This document shows positions 9,347 to 21,575 of a stretch of DNA of 64,000 nucleotides, piece after piece (within the stretch, counting starts at the first letter, position 1; each line of letters begins with the position of its first letter). The position numbers were made by a program, and so were the translations under genes. Source of the stretch: Ectopseudomonas khazarica (GTDB lineage Bacteria; Pseudomonadota; Gammaproteobacteria; Pseudomonadales; Pseudomonadaceae); contig NZ_SBHZ01000002.1 in the NCBI RefSeq assembly GCF_004521985.1, positions 248,001-312,000 on the forward strand. Direction: 5' to 3'. The notes under the pieces were generated by a model. The model saw only the letters and a program-made list of their open reading frames with translations. It made no database searches and was not told the origin of the DNA.

Positions 9347-10186
9347 ATGAGCGAAGACCGATCGAGCAACGAGCAGAAGTCCTGGTTCAACAAGCTGACC
9401 CAGGCTTTTGCTCATGAGCCGAGAAACCGCCAGGAACTGCTGGAAGTCCTGCGCGATGCCCACCAGAACAAATTGCTCGACAGCGAGGCGCTGACCATCG
9501 TCGAAGGCGCCATTCAGGTCGCCGACCTGCAGGTACGCGACATCATGGTGCCGCGCTCGCAGATGATCAGCATCAAGGCCAGCCAGACTCCCCGCGAATT
9601 CCTCCCCGCCATCATCGACGCCGCGCACTCGCGCTACCCGGTGATCGGCGAAAGCCTCGACGACGTCATCGGCATCCTGCTGGCCAAGGACCTGCTGCCG
9701 CTGATCCTGCAGGGCGAGCAGCCCAGCTTCAACATCAAGGACCTGCTGCGCCCGGCCACCTTCGTGCCCGAGTCCAAGCGCCTCAACGTGCTGCTGCGCG
9801 AGTTCCGCGCCAACCACAACCACATGGCCGTGGTGATCGACGAATACGGCGGCGTCGCCGGCCTGGTGACCATCGAGGACGTACTGGAACAGATCGTCGG
9901 CGACATCGAGGACGAGCATGACGTCGAAGAGGACGGCTACATCAAGCCACTGCCGTCCGGCGACTACCTGATCAAGGCCCTGACGCCCATCGACAGCTTC
10001 AACGAAACCTTCGACAGCGAGTTCTCCGACGACGAGTACGACACCGTCGGCGGCCTGGTGATGAACGCCTTCGGCCACCTGCCCAAGCGCAACGAAGTGA
10101 CCGAGATCGGCGAGTTCCGCTTCCGCGTGCTCAACGCCGACAGCCGGCGCATCCACCTGCTGCGCCTGACCCCGGTCAGTCGCTGA
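9347..10186 (+). CDS. corC: CorC/YbeX family CBS-domain protein
   Basis: 279 residues. Two CBS domains follow a short N-terminal segment (DIMVPRSQMISI marks the first, HMAVVIDEYGGVAGLVTIEDVLEQIVGDI the second). A C-terminal CorC_HlyC domain (about residues 190-275) contains GDYLIKALTPIDSFN and the YDTVGGLVM signature. Proteins of this family are tied to magnesium or cobalt efflux and to ribosome or membrane fitness. It has no transmembrane helix. It begins 6 bases after ybeY and precedes lnt, the usual order in gammaproteobacteria. Confidence 0.93.
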   Translation: MSEDRSSNEQKSWFNKLTQAFAHEPRNRQELLEVLRDAHQNKLLDSEALTIVEGAIQVADLQVRDIMVPRSQMISIKASQTPREFLPAIIDAAHSRYPVIGESLDDVIGILLAKDLLPLILQGEQPSFNIKDLLRPATFVPESKRLNVLLREFRANHNHMAVVIDEYGGVAGLVTIEDVLEQIVGDIEDEHDVEEDGYIKPLPSGDYLIKALTPIDSFNETFDSEFSDDEYDTVGGLVMNAFGHLPKRNEVTEIGEFRFRVLNADSRRIHLLRLTPVSR

Positions 10187-10190
10187 CGAC

Positions 10191-10293
10191 TGCAAGCGGC
10201 TGACTGCCGGTCGTCCTGCGCGTCGCGGCGCGCAAGACTCCGACAATCCACCTCAAGCCGCGCTTAGTTGCAGCTTGAGGCTTGCCGCTTGCA
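10191..10293. repeat. inverted repeat between corC and lnt
   Basis: TGCAAGCGGC (10191-10200) and GCCGCTTGCA (10284-10293) form a perfect 10-bp inverted repeat flanking about 83 bases that also contain CTTGAGGCTTGCCGCTTG-like sequence. It is probably a degenerate REP-type unit. No gene is visible in this 154-bp gap. Confidence 0.45.
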
Positions 10294-10340
10294 TCGCCCT
10301 CCCCCTACCCTTGCGCCACCCCGCATCCAAGGATCTGCTC

Positions 10341-11864
10341 ATGTTGCAATGGATCACCCGTCCGGGCTGGCCCGGCCACCTGCTCGCCTGTGGCGCCGGC
10401 GCCCTGACCACCCTGGCTCTGGCGCCCTTCGATCTCTGGCCGCTGGCCGTGCTGTCCATCGCCCTGTTCTACCTGGGGCTGCGCCAGCTGAGCCCGAAGC
10501 AGGCGGCGCTGCGCGGCTGGGCCTACGGCTTCGGTCTGTTCGCCTCCGGCACCAGCTGGGTGTACGTCAGCATCCATGACTACGGCGCCGCCTCGCCTGC
10601 CCTGGCCGGCATCCTCACCCTGGGCTTCGTCGCCGGCCTGGGCCTGTTCTTCGCCCTGACCGCCGCACTCTGGGCGCGCTGGCTACGGCGCAGCGAGGCG
10701 CCACTGGCCGATGCCCTGGCATTCGCGGCACTGTGGGTCCTTCAGGAAGTGTTTCGCGGCTGGTTCCTCACCGGCTTCCCCTGGCTCTACGCAGGCTACA
10801 GCCAGCTCGACGGCCCGCTGAACGGCCTGGTCCCGGTCGGCGGCGTGTGGCTGGCGTCCTTCCTGATCGCGCTCTCCGCCGCCCTGATCGTCAACCTCGA
10901 GCGACTGCGCCCGCACAAGCCACGCTACATCGCCGCCCTGGCGCTGCTCATCGCGCCCTGGGTGGCCGGTCTGTCACTGCAGGGGCACAGCTGGACCTAC
11001 CCCTCCGGCAACAGCCTCAGCGTGGCGGCCGTGCAGGGCAACGTCGAGCAGAACATGAAGTGGGACCCTGCCCAGCTCAATGCACAGCTGGCGCTGTATC
11101 GCGACCTCAGCTTCAGCGCGGAGCAGGTGGACCTGCTGGTCTGGCCGGAAACCGCCATCCCGGTCCTCAAGGACCTGGCCCAGGGCTACATCGGCGTGAT
11201 GGATCGCTTCGCCCGTGATCGCCAGAGCGCGCTGATCACCGGCGTGCCGGTGCGCCAGTCCAACGAACGCGGCGAACAGCGCTACTACAACGCGATCACC
11301 AGCCTGGGCGACGCCCAGGGCACCTACCTGAAACAGAAACTGGTGCCGTTCGGCGAATACGTGCCACTGCAGGATCTGCTGCGCGGGCTGATCGCATTCT
11401 TCGACCTGCCCATGTCCGACTTCGCCCGCGGGCCGGCCGAGCAGCCACCGCTGCTGGCCAAGGGGTACAGCATCGCGCCGTTCATCTGCTACGAGGTGGT
11501 CTATCCGGAATTCGCGGCGGCACTGGCGGCGGACAGCGACATCCTGCTGACGGTGAGCAACGATGCCTGGTTCGGCACCTCCATCGGCCCGTTGCAGCAC
11601 CTGCAGATGGCGCAGATGCGGGCGCTGGAGGCCGGGCGCTGGATGATCCGCGCCACCAACAACGGCATGACCGTGGTGATCGACCCGCAGGGCCGCATCC
11701 AGTTCAGCCTGCCGCAGTTCGAGCGCGGCGTGCTGTACGGCGAGGTCCTGCCGATGCGCGGGCTGACCCCGTACCTGCAATGGCGCATCTGGCCGCTGGC
11801 CATTCTCTGCGCCCTGCTGCTCGGCTGGGCGCTGCTGGCCAGCCGCATGGCCAAAACGCTGTAG
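10341..11864 (+). CDS. lnt: Apolipoprotein N-acyltransferase Lnt
   Basis: 507-residue inner-membrane enzyme that transfers the third acyl chain to the N-terminal cysteine of lipoproteins. The first half has about six transmembrane helices. The nitrilase-like periplasmic domain follows, with catalytic Glu in VWPETAIP, Lys in YLKQKLVPFGEY and Cys in FICYEVVYPE. A final helix anchors the C-terminus. ATG 10341 gives the standard MLQWITRPGWPG start with AAGGA upstream. Lipoprotein genes in this window (lptE, rlpA, the MORN protein) depend on this pathway. Confidence 0.96.
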   Translation: MLQWITRPGWPGHLLACGAGALTTLALAPFDLWPLAVLSIALFYLGLRQLSPKQAALRGWAYGFGLFASGTSWVYVSIHDYGAASPALAGILTLGFVAGLGLFFALTAALWARWLRRSEAPLADALAFAALWVLQEVFRGWFLTGFPWLYAGYSQLDGPLNGLVPVGGVWLASFLIALSAALIVNLERLRPHKPRYIAALALLIAPWVAGLSLQGHSWTYPSGNSLSVAAVQGNVEQNMKWDPAQLNAQLALYRDLSFSAEQVDLLVWPETAIPVLKDLAQGYIGVMDRFARDRQSALITGVPVRQSNERGEQRYYNAITSLGDAQGTYLKQKLVPFGEYVPLQDLLRGLIAFFDLPMSDFARGPAEQPPLLAKGYSIAPFICYEVVYPEFAAALAADSDILLTVSNDAWFGTSIGPLQHLQMAQMRALEAGRWMIRATNNGMTVVIDPQGRIQFSLPQFERGVLYGEVLPMRGLTPYLQWRIWPLAILCALLLGWALLASRMAKTL

Positions 11865-11947
11865 AGACACTTCGCAGGAGCTCGCTTGCGGGCGATCAGT
11901 GCGGTCGAGGTGCTCGCAAGATCGCTGGCAAGCCGGCGCCGGCACAC

Positions 11948-12718
11948 TCAGTCACGACCATGAGCCAGCGGATAGGCGAACAGGCCGATGGCCTCGTTGA
12001 GCAGCTGACTGCTCTGCGAGATCACGCGTGACTCGGGCAACCAGCCGCCCATTGGCCGGACGTAACCCGCGCTGAGATAGCCCATGGGCGCAGTGATCAC
12101 CTCGAAGCCGGCCTGCTCGAAACACCAGCGCGCCCGTGGCATGTGCCAGGCCTGGGTCACCAGCACGACCCGGCGGACGCCCTGCGGCTGCAGCAGCTGC
12201 GCACTGAACAGCGCATTCTCCCAGGTGGTACGGCTTTCCTCCTCCAGCCAGCGGATGGTCAGGCCGTAATCGCGCGCCATCGAATCGGCCATCAACGCCG
12301 CCTCGCTGGGCGGCTGGCCATAGTGCAGACCACCGCTCGCGGCCAGCGGCAAGCCGGAGGCCCGGGCAAGGCGCGCGGCATAACGCAGACGCTCCAGCGC
12401 CATCAATCCCGGCTGGTCGGTACCGCCCCAGCCGGGATCGTTCTGCTCGCGCCCGGCGCCCAGGATGACGATGGCATCGGCGCGCTGCGCCAAGCCTGAC
12501 CACTGCGCCTCGGCCAGCACGGGTTCACGCTCGAGCAGGCTGGCGCCCCACTGCATGACGGCGGGCAGGCTCATCAGCCAGAGCCCGCCAAAGCCGAACA
12601 GGAAGCACAGCGTCGCCAGGCGCGGGAACCTGCGGCGCAGCCACCAGGCGAGCAGGATCGCCAGCAGCAGCACGCCTGGCGGCATCAGCAATTGTTTGAG
12701 GATGTAGCGAATCGGCAT
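11948..12718 (-). CDS. YdcF/ElyC family (DUF218) membrane protein
   Basis: 256 residues with two N-terminal hydrophobic segments (about residues 10-30 and 35-55), then a periplasmic DUF218 domain. The domain shows ADAIVILGAG, ERLRYAARLAR, ESRTTWENALFSA and VTQAWHMPRARWCFEQAG, all typical of the ElyC/YdcF/SanA group. E. coli ElyC affects envelope biogenesis at the undecaprenyl-phosphate step. It is convergent to lnt, with a degenerate REP-like remnant between them (11865-11947). Confidence 0.88.
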   Translation of the reverse strand: MPIRYILKQLLMPPGVLLLAILLAWWLRRRFPRLATLCFLFGFGGLWLMSLPAVMQWGASLLEREPVLAEAQWSGLAQRADAIVILGAGREQNDPGWGGTDQPGLMALERLRYAARLARASGLPLAASGGLHYGQPPSEAALMADSMARDYGLTIRWLEEESRTTWENALFSAQLLQPQGVRRVVLVTQAWHMPRARWCFEQAGFEVITAPMGYLSAGYVRPMGGWLPESRVISQSSQLLNEAIGLFAYPLAHGRD

Positions 12719-12806
12719 CAGGCACCTCCGGGGCGCCCAAGCCTAGCAGGTCACTGAGATTCCAAGTGAGACGCACAGCGCTTGCGCGGTCGCGCCCAGG
12801 CAGCTG

Positions 12807-16026
<3,220 letters not shown>

Positions 16027-16034
16027 TTAAGCTC

Positions 16035-16057
16035 GGCGCCAGACTTCGGCTGGCGCC
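16035..16057 (+). terminator. hairpin between leuS and lptE
   Basis: GGCGCCA (16035-16041) and TGGCGCC (16051-16057) form a 7-bp GC-rich stem with a 9-base loop, ending 18 bases before lptE. There is no T run, so it is more likely a partial terminator or mRNA-stabilising hairpin than a full stop. Confidence 0.4.
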
Positions 16058-16075
16058 CTGATCCGCCAAGGGGAT

Positions 16076-16693
16076 ATGAGAATGATGAAACGGAATCTGC
16101 TGATCATCGGCCTGGCCGGCCTGCTCAGCGCATGTGGCTTCCAGCTGCGCGGCACTGGCGACGTTCAGTTCGCCCTCAAGGAACTCGACGTCAGCGCACG
16201 CAACGCCTACGGCGAGACCGTGCAGGAACTGCGCGAGCTTCTGGAGAACAATGACGTCAACGTCCACCCAGGTGCGCCCTACAAGCTGATTCTCGTCAGA
16301 GAGTCCGAGAATCGTCGCACGGCCAGCTTCAGTGGCGGCGCCCGCAGCGCCGAGTACGAGCTGACCATGAAACTGGACTATGAGATCCGTGGCGCACGCA
16401 ACCTGCTGCTCAGCAACGATCAGGTCGAAGTGCAGAACTACTACATGCAGGATGACAACAACCTGACCGGCTCGGACCAGGAAGCCCTGCAACTGCGCAA
16501 CGAGCTGCGCCGCGAGCTGATCCAGCAGCTCAGCCTGCGCCTGCAACAGATCACTCCGGCTCAGCTGGACCAGCTGCAGCAGGCCGCCGAAGCCCGCGCC
16601 CAGGCAGAAGCCGAGGCGCTGGAAGCCGCGCGCAATGCCCGCGAAAGCCAGGTCGCGCCGCAGCAATCGCCCATCGAACTGCCGGCCCAGTAA
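16076..16693 (+). CDS. lptE: LPS-assembly lipoprotein LptE (RlpB)
   Basis: 205-residue outer-membrane lipoprotein that plugs the LptD barrel during lipopolysaccharide insertion. A signal peptide ends in the lipobox LLSAC with Cys20. The mature start CGFQLRGTG is the LptE signature. The C-terminal 50 residues are an Ala/Gln/Glu-rich helix ([19 protein letters not shown]) longer than in E. coli, as I remember for pseudomonads. It lies between leuS and holA, the conserved order. Confidence 0.95.
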   Translation: MRMMKRNLLIIGLAGLLSACGFQLRGTGDVQFALKELDVSARNAYGETVQELRELLENNDVNVHPGAPYKLILVRESENRRTASFSGGARSAEYELTMKLDYEIRGARNLLLSNDQVEVQNYYMQDDNNLTGSDQEALQLRNELRRELIQQLSLRLQQITPAQLDQLQQAAEARAQAEAEALEAARNARESQVAPQQSPIELPAQ

Positions 16694-16700
16694 CGGCCCC

Positions 16701-16720
16701 GGGGCTGCGCCTGCAGCCCC
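16701..16720 (+). terminator. hairpin between lptE and holA
   Basis: GGGGCTGC (16701-16708) and GCAGCCCC (16713-16720) form a perfect 8-bp stem with a GCCT loop 8 bases after the lptE stop. It lacks a T tract. It may reduce read-through into holA. Confidence 0.4.
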
Positions 16721-16750
16721 CTGCCCTCCTGCCTCGATGACCTCAGTGCA

Positions 16751-17779
16751 ATGAAGCTTGCCCCCGCCCAACTCGGCAAACACCTGCAGGGTTCACTCGC
16801 CCCTGTCTACGTGATCAGTGGCGACGAGCCGCTGCTCTGCCAGGAGGCTGCTGACGCCATCCGCCAGGCTTGCCGTCAGCAGGGTTTTGGCGAACGCCAG
16901 GTGTTCAACGCCGAAGCCAACTTCGACTGGGGCAACCTGCTGCAGGCTGGCGCCAGCCTGTCCCTGTTCGCGGAGAAGCGCCTGCTGGAGCTGCGCCTGC
17001 CCTCGGGCAAGCCCGGCGACAAGGGCGCCTCAGCCCTGCTCGAATACCTCGCCCGCCCACCGGAAGATACCGTGCTGCTGCTGAGCCTGCCCAAGCTCGA
17101 TGGCAGCACGCAGAAAAGCAAATGGGCCAAGGCGCTGATCGACGGCCAGGCCTGCCAGTTCATCCAGATCTGGCCGGTGGATGCCAACCAGCTACCGCAG
17201 TGGGTGCGCCAGCGTCTGGCTCAGGCCGGGCTGAGCGCCAGTGCCGACGCGGTGGAAATGATCGCCGCGCGGGTGGAAGGCAACCTGCTGGCGGCTGCAC
17301 AGGAAGTCGAGAAGCTCAAACTGCTTGCCGAAGGCAACCAGGTGGACGCCGAAACCGTCCAGGCCGCCGTCGCCGACAGCGCGCGCTTCGACGTCTTCGG
17401 CCTGATCGACTGCGCACTCGCCGGTGACGCCGCGCATGCCCTGCGCGTGCTCGAAGGGCTGCGCGGCGAAGGCGTCGAGCCCCCGGTGATCCTCTGGGCG
17501 CTAGCTCGCGAGATACGCCTGCTCGCCGGCATCGCCCACCAGCACAGCCAGGGCATTCCCCTGGACAAGGCCTTCTCCAGCGCCCGCCCACCGGTCTGGG
17601 ACAAGCGCCGCCCACTGGTTTCCAAGGCCCTGCAGCGCCACAGCAGCAAGCGCTGGGGCCTGCTGCTGCAACAGGCCCAGCAGATCGACGCGCAGATCAA
17701 GGGCCAGGCGCCCGGCGATCCCTGGAGCAACCTGGCGCTGCTGAGCCTGCAACTGGCTGGCCAGCGCCTGAGCCTGTAA
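16751..17779 (+). CDS. holA: DNA polymerase III subunit delta
   Basis: 342-residue clamp-loader subunit that opens the beta sliding clamp. The N-terminus has the typical YVISGDEPLLCQEAADAIRQ segment, followed by the non-ATP-binding AAA-like domain. The central PEDTVLLLSLPKLDGSTQKSKW and IAARVEGNLLAAAQEVEKL are strongly conserved in HolA. C-terminal helices (residues about 210-340) form the collar. It starts 57 bp after lptE in the same direction. Confidence 0.96.
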   Translation: MKLAPAQLGKHLQGSLAPVYVISGDEPLLCQEAADAIRQACRQQGFGERQVFNAEANFDWGNLLQAGASLSLFAEKRLLELRLPSGKPGDKGASALLEYLARPPEDTVLLLSLPKLDGSTQKSKWAKALIDGQACQFIQIWPVDANQLPQWVRQRLAQAGLSASADAVEMIAARVEGNLLAAAQEVEKLKLLAEGNQVDAETVQAAVADSARFDVFGLIDCALAGDAAHALRVLEGLRGEGVEPPVILWALAREIRLLAGIAHQHSQGIPLDKAFSSARPPVWDKRRPLVSKALQRHSSKRWGLLLQQAQQIDAQIKGQAPGDPWSNLALLSLQLAGQRLSL

Positions 17780-17875
17780 CCCGGGATACCGCCCTCCTCA
17801 TCTGGACATTCTCTGTACAGCGGCGCATAGTCCGCGCCGTCTGCATCGGCGCAGACGAGTCAGGAGAAATACAGC

Positions 17876-18070
17876 ATGAGCAAGAAGAACGGCAAACGGC
17901 CGAACAAGGCCAAATCCATCGTCGCCCAGCCCCTGTTCCGCTCCCGTCAGGAGCGACCGCTGAAGGGCAAAGGCAGTTACCGCCGCGAAGCCTCCCAGAA
18001 TTGGGAGGCTTCTTGCTTTATGGGGTTGTTCAGCTCATGGATAGCCCAGCCTGCGGCCCGAGCATGCTAA
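17876..18070 (+). CDS. arfA: Alternative ribosome-rescue factor ArfA, with internal hairpin
   Basis: 64 codons. ArfA rescues ribosomes stalled on non-stop mRNA by recruiting RF2. The N-terminal part has the family blocks KAKSIVAQPLFRSRQE and GKGSYRREASQNWEAS, close to E. coli ArfA (PLFRQR, KGKGSYMRK, NWEAS). The last 18 residues are hydrophobic, unlike the basic body. A strong hairpin (17987-18012) spans codons about 38-46. In E. coli the equivalent hairpin causes mRNA cleavage or termination, giving a truncated active ArfA that tmRNA normally removes. The same control is likely here but is inferred. CAGGAGAA precedes the start. Confidence 0.9.
   Translation: MSKKNGKRPNKAKSIVAQPLFRSRQERPLKGKGSYRREASQNWEASCFMGLFSSWIAQPAARAC
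17987..18014 (+). terminator. intragenic hairpin/terminator inside arfA
   Basis: GAAGCCTCCCA (17987-17997) and TGGGAGGCTTC (18002-18012) form a perfect 11-bp stem with a GAAT loop, followed by TTGCTTTAT. It lies within the arfA reading frame, upstream of the stop codon, so transcripts ending or cleaved here lack a stop codon. Confidence 0.85.
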
Positions 18071-18103
18071 GGTAACGGCCTGCCTATATGCCCTGAGATA
18101 GAC

Positions 18104-19360
18104 ATGCCACACCAGTTTCCACGTCGCGCCCTGGCCCTGCTTCCTCTCCTGCTACTGGCCGCCTGCGCCCAGGCTCCAGCCGAAAATCTCCCGACCGCCC
18201 TCACCCCGAGCACCGCTCAGACCCGCAGCGAAAGCCTGGTTCCGAGCTTCGCCGACTGGCGCCAGGCACTGCGTAGCGAAGCACTGGCCGCCGGCATCGA
18301 TGCGGCCTTGTTCGACCGGGTGTTCGCGGACATCACCCCCGACCCGGCGGTACTCAAGGCCGACAGCAGCCAGCCGGAGTTCACCCGCCCGGTGTGGGAG
18401 TATCTCGATGGCGCCGTGTCCTCGAGCCGCATCGGTCGCGGCCGCGTCCTGCTGGCGCAACACAACCTGGTCCTGCAGCGCATCGAGCAACAGTACGGTG
18501 TCGACGCGCGGATACTGGTGGCCATCTGGGGCCTGGAAAGCAACTTCGGCAACAATATCGGCAGCCACAGCGTGATCCGCTCCCTGGCGACACTGGCCTA
18601 TGACGGGCGACGCCAGGGCTTCTGGCGCGTCCAGTTGCTGGCCGCCCTGCAGATCCTGCAGAACGGCGACATCTCCGGCGAGCGCATGATCGGCTCCTGG
18701 GCCGGCGCCATGGGCCAGACCCAGTTCATGCCGACGACCTACAACCAGCACGCCGTGGACTTCGACAAGGACGGCAAGCGCGACCTGTGGAACTCCTCGA
18801 CCGATGCCTTGGCCTCGGCCGCACATTACCTGCAGGCCTCCGGCTGGCAGCGCGGGCAGCCCTGGGGGTTCGAGGTCAACCTGCCGGCCGGCTTCGACTA
18901 TGCCCTGGCCGATCCGGAGCAGCGCCGCACCCTCGCCGAATGGGCCGAGCTGGGCGTACGCCCGCTGTCGGCCACCGGTGCCGCCGCCAACGCGCGTGCC
19001 AGCCTGCAACTGCCGGCCGGCCACAGCGGCCCGGCGTTCCTCCTGCTGGACAACTTCCGCAGCATTCTCAAGTACAACAACTCCACCTCCTATGCCCTGG
19101 CCATCGGCCTGCTCGCGGACAACCTGCTGCGCCCCAGCGACGTCCAGGGACAGTGGCCCCGAGGCGAACGCCAGCTCGGCCGCAGCGAACGCATCGAGCT
19201 GCAGGAACTGCTGGCCAAGGCCGGTTTCGATCCGGGGCCGGCGGACGGCATCATCGGCGCCAACACGCGCAAGGCGATTCGTGCCCTGCAACTGCAGCTG
19301 AAATGGCCGGCCGACGGCTATCCCAACACCCAGCTGCTGCAACAGCTGCGCGCACGCTGA
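18104..19360 (+). CDS. MltB-family lytic murein transglycosylase with peptidoglycan-binding domain (SltB3-like)
   Basis: 418 residues. A lipoprotein signal peptide ends LLLAAC with Cys21. The catalytic domain is of the MltB type, with the active-site glutamate at about residue 145 in IWGLESNFGNN and the conserved SWAGAMGQTQFMPTTY motif. A C-terminal peptidoglycan-binding domain (about 355-415: ELQELLAKAGFDPGPADGI) follows. It cleaves glycan strands to 1,6-anhydromuropeptides at the envelope. The architecture and place before lipA match P. aeruginosa SltB3 as I recall it. It is a second MltB-type enzyme in this window (see 23927). Confidence 0.9.
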   Translation: MPHQFPRRALALLPLLLLAACAQAPAENLPTALTPSTAQTRSESLVPSFADWRQALRSEALAAGIDAALFDRVFADITPDPAVLKADSSQPEFTRPVWEYLDGAVSSSRIGRGRVLLAQHNLVLQRIEQQYGVDARILVAIWGLESNFGNNIGSHSVIRSLATLAYDGRRQGFWRVQLLAALQILQNGDISGERMIGSWAGAMGQTQFMPTTYNQHAVDFDKDGKRDLWNSSTDALASAAHYLQASGWQRGQPWGFEVNLPAGFDYALADPEQRRTLAEWAELGVRPLSATGAAANARASLQLPAGHSGPAFLLLDNFRSILKYNNSTSYALAIGLLADNLLRPSDVQGQWPRGERQLGRSERIELQELLAKAGFDPGPADGIIGANTRKAIRALQLQLKWPADGYPNTQLLQQLRAR

Positions 19361-19497
19361 GCGCAGCGCCAGCCGTGGCGCGACAGGGCACTTTGTCGAC
19401 AGACGGCCCCGGCGTCTGCATACAGCTTCTGTGATAGACTGGCGGGCGGCCAAAAGCCACCCGCCCCACGGAGCCTCTACCGGAGCCCAGATTTCCG

Positions 19498-20550
19498 ATG
19501 TCCGATACCTCCTCGCCCAAATCCGTCGCCAGTGGCGAAAAATTCCGCACTGCCCAAGGCATCACCGCGATCAAGGATGGTCAGAAGCGCCGTGCCTCGG
19601 CCGAACCCCAGGTCTTCGAGCCCAAGCCCAAGTGGCTGCGGGTCAAGGCGCCGGGCGGCAGCCGCTTCGAGGCGGTCAAGCGCAACGTCGGCGAACATCG
19701 CCTGAGCACCGTGTGCCAGGAATCGCACTGCCCGAACATGGGCGAGTGCTGGTCCAACGGCACCGCCACCATCATGCTGATGGGCTCGGTGTGCACCCGT
19801 GCCTGCCGCTTCTGTGCGGTGGATACCGGTAACCCCAACGGCTGGCTGGATCTGGAAGAACCCCAGAACACGGCCAAGTCGGTCGAGCTCATGGCACTGC
19901 GCTACATCGTCCTGACGTCGGTGGACCGTGACGACCTCGACGATGGCGGCGCCGGTCACTACGCGGCCTGCGTGCGGGCGATCAAGGCCAATACCCCGCA
20001 GGTGGTGGTCGAAGCCCTGACGCCGGATTTCGATGGCGATCACCAGGCGATCGAACGCGTCGTGGATTCCGGCCTGGAAGTGTTCGCGCAGAACGTCGAG
20101 ACGGTCAAACGCCTGACGCACGTGGTGCGTGACCCGCGCGCCGGCTACGAGAAGACCCTCAAGGTCCTCGAGCACGCCAAGAAGCACCGCCCGGACGTAC
20201 TGACCAAGACCAGCCTGATGCTCGGCCTGGGCGAGACCGACGAGGAAGTGCTGGAAACCATGGACGACCTGCGCGCCATCGGCGTGGACATCCTCACCCT
20301 CGGCCAGTACCTGCAGCCGACCCGCAACCACCTCAAGGTGCAGCGCTGGGTCAGCCCGGAGGAGTTCAATCGCCTGCGCGACATCGGCCTGGAGAAGGGC
20401 TTCATGGAAGTCGCCGCCGGCCCGCTGGTGCGCTCCAGCTACCGCGCCGACCGGGTGTTCGAGAAGAACAACCTGGGCCTGGCCGCTCCCGTTCCGGTAC
20501 CGGGTCAGCAAGTCGACAGCAGCCTGATTCCGGCGCTCAATCTGAACTGA
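19498..20550 (+). CDS. lipA: Lipoyl synthase LipA
   Basis: 350-residue radical-SAM enzyme that inserts two sulfurs into protein-bound octanoyl groups. The auxiliary cluster motif [12 protein letters not shown] and the radical-SAM motif CTRACRFC are both intact. A basic N-terminal extension ([12 protein letters not shown]) precedes them. The C-terminus carries the SSYRADRVF motif whose serine ligates the auxiliary cluster. It converges on lipB, its partner enzyme, with a shared hairpin terminator between them. LipB makes the octanoyl substrate. Confidence 0.97.
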   Translation: MSDTSSPKSVASGEKFRTAQGITAIKDGQKRRASAEPQVFEPKPKWLRVKAPGGSRFEAVKRNVGEHRLSTVCQESHCPNMGECWSNGTATIMLMGSVCTRACRFCAVDTGNPNGWLDLEEPQNTAKSVELMALRYIVLTSVDRDDLDDGGAGHYAACVRAIKANTPQVVVEALTPDFDGDHQAIERVVDSGLEVFAQNVETVKRLTHVVRDPRAGYEKTLKVLEHAKKHRPDVLTKTSLMLGLGETDEEVLETMDDLRAIGVDILTLGQYLQPTRNHLKVQRWVSPEEFNRLRDIGLEKGFMEVAAGPLVRSSYRADRVFEKNNLGLAAPVPVPGQQVDSSLIPALNLN

Positions 20551-20566
20551 GCGATCCACACGAAAG

Positions 20567-20594
20567 AAAAAGGGACGCCGCGGCGTCCCTTTTT
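20567..20594. terminator. bidirectional terminator between lipA and lipB
   Basis: AAAAAGGGACGCCG (20567-20580) and CGGCGTCCCTTTTT (20581-20594) form a perfect 14-bp palindrome with A and T tracts on the two sides. It lies between the convergent lipA (+) and lipB (-) genes and can terminate both. Confidence 0.9.
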
Positions 20595-20610
20595 CATGCC
20601 TGACCGAGCG

Positions 20611-21231
20611 CTACGCGGCGTAGCCCAGGCGCTTGCGCAGCACCTGTTCCAGTCGCTGCGCGACCTCGTCGAACGCCGGCGGGGTAGCCAGCAGATCGCG
20701 CATCTGCACCATCTTCAACCCGGCATAACCACAGGGGTTGATGCGCAGGAACGGCGCCATGTCCATGTCGACGTTCAGCGCCAGGCCGTGGAACGAACAA
20801 CCACGACTGACCCGCAGGCCCAGTGAGGCGATCTTGTCACCGGCGACGTAGACACCCGGGGCATCGGCCTTGGGCGCGGCCTCGATGGCGTAGCCGGCCA
20901 GCAGCTCGACCAGGCTCTGCTCCATCGCCGTGACCAGCTCGCGCACGCCCAGATCGAGGCGGCGCAGGTCGAGCATCAGGTAGGCGACCAGTTGCCCCGG
21001 ACCATGGTAGGTCACCTGCCCGCCGCGCTCGACCTGCACCACCGGGATATCCCCCGGTGCCAGCAGATGCTCGGCCTTGCCGGCCTGGCCCTGGGTGAAC
21101 ACCTGGGGATGTTGCAGCAGCCAGATCTCATCCGCCGTGTGCTCATCGCGCTCACGGGTCAACTGGCGCATGGCCTCCAGCGTCGGCTGATACTCGACCA
21201 GCCCCAGGTGACGCACAACGAGTTCAGGCAT
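20611..21231 (-). CDS. lipB: Octanoyl-[acyl-carrier-protein]:protein N-octanoyltransferase LipB
   Basis: 206-residue cytoplasmic transferase that moves octanoyl from ACP to lipoyl domains of 2-oxoacid dehydrogenases. Conserved blocks are [17 protein letters not shown] and the catalytic Lys and Cys in [18 protein letters not shown]. It starts [10 protein letters not shown] only 5 bases after ybeD. The order dacA-ybeD-lipB is the classical one. Confidence 0.96.
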   Translation of the reverse strand: MPELVVRHLGLVEYQPTLEAMRQLTRERDEHTADEIWLLQHPQVFTQGQAGKAEHLLAPGDIPVVQVERGGQVTYHGPGQLVAYLMLDLRRLDLGVRELVTAMEQSLVELLAGYAIEAAPKADAPGVYVAGDKIASLGLRVSRGCSFHGLALNVDMDMAPFLRINPCGYAGLKMVQMRDLLATPPAFDEVAQRLEQVLRKRLGYAA

Positions 21232-21236
21232 GGAGG

Positions 21237-21515
21237 TCAGAGCACCATGTGCACACGGCCGGTCGCACGCAGGTCGACATGGATCGCCTGCAACTGCTCG
21301 ACGCTGGTCGCGGTGATCAGCACCTGCACGGAGAGGAAATTGCCGTTGCGGCTGTCGCGCATCACCAGGGTGGACGCATCCAGGTCCGGGGCATGGCGCT
21401 GGATGACCTCGATCACCAGATCGGCGAAACCATCGCCTGCGGTGCCGATCACCTTGATCGGGTAGCGCTCGCAGGGGAATTCGATTTTTGGCGGTTGAAC
21501 GTCGGTATCGGTCAT
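21237..21515 (-). CDS. ybeD: YbeD family (DUF493) protein
   Basis: 92-residue protein with the DUF493/YbeD ACT-like fold. Signatures are [14 protein letters not shown], a helix [14 protein letters not shown], and the strand [17 protein letters not shown]. coli YbeD is of uncertain function but is always near lipB and dacA. A short polar N-terminus ([10 protein letters not shown]) precedes the fold. It is tightly coupled to lipB. Confidence 0.92.
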   Translation of the reverse strand: MTDTDVQPPKIEFPCERYPIKVIGTAGDGFADLVIEVIQRHAPDLDASTLVMRDSRNGNFLSVQVLITATSVEQLQAIHVDLRATGRVHMVL

Positions 21516-21575
21516 GGCATCAGCGGGCTCGCGGCCCGTCCAGAAAAGGGCCGCCCATGGGGGCGGCCGGAGCTA

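Noticed and set aside
11865..11947. Possible gene between lnt and the ElyC-type gene
   Set aside because: The 83 bases hold fragments like CGCTTGCGGGCGAT and ATCGCTGGCAAGCC, remnants of a pseudomonad REP unit, with no ribosome site or coding signal.
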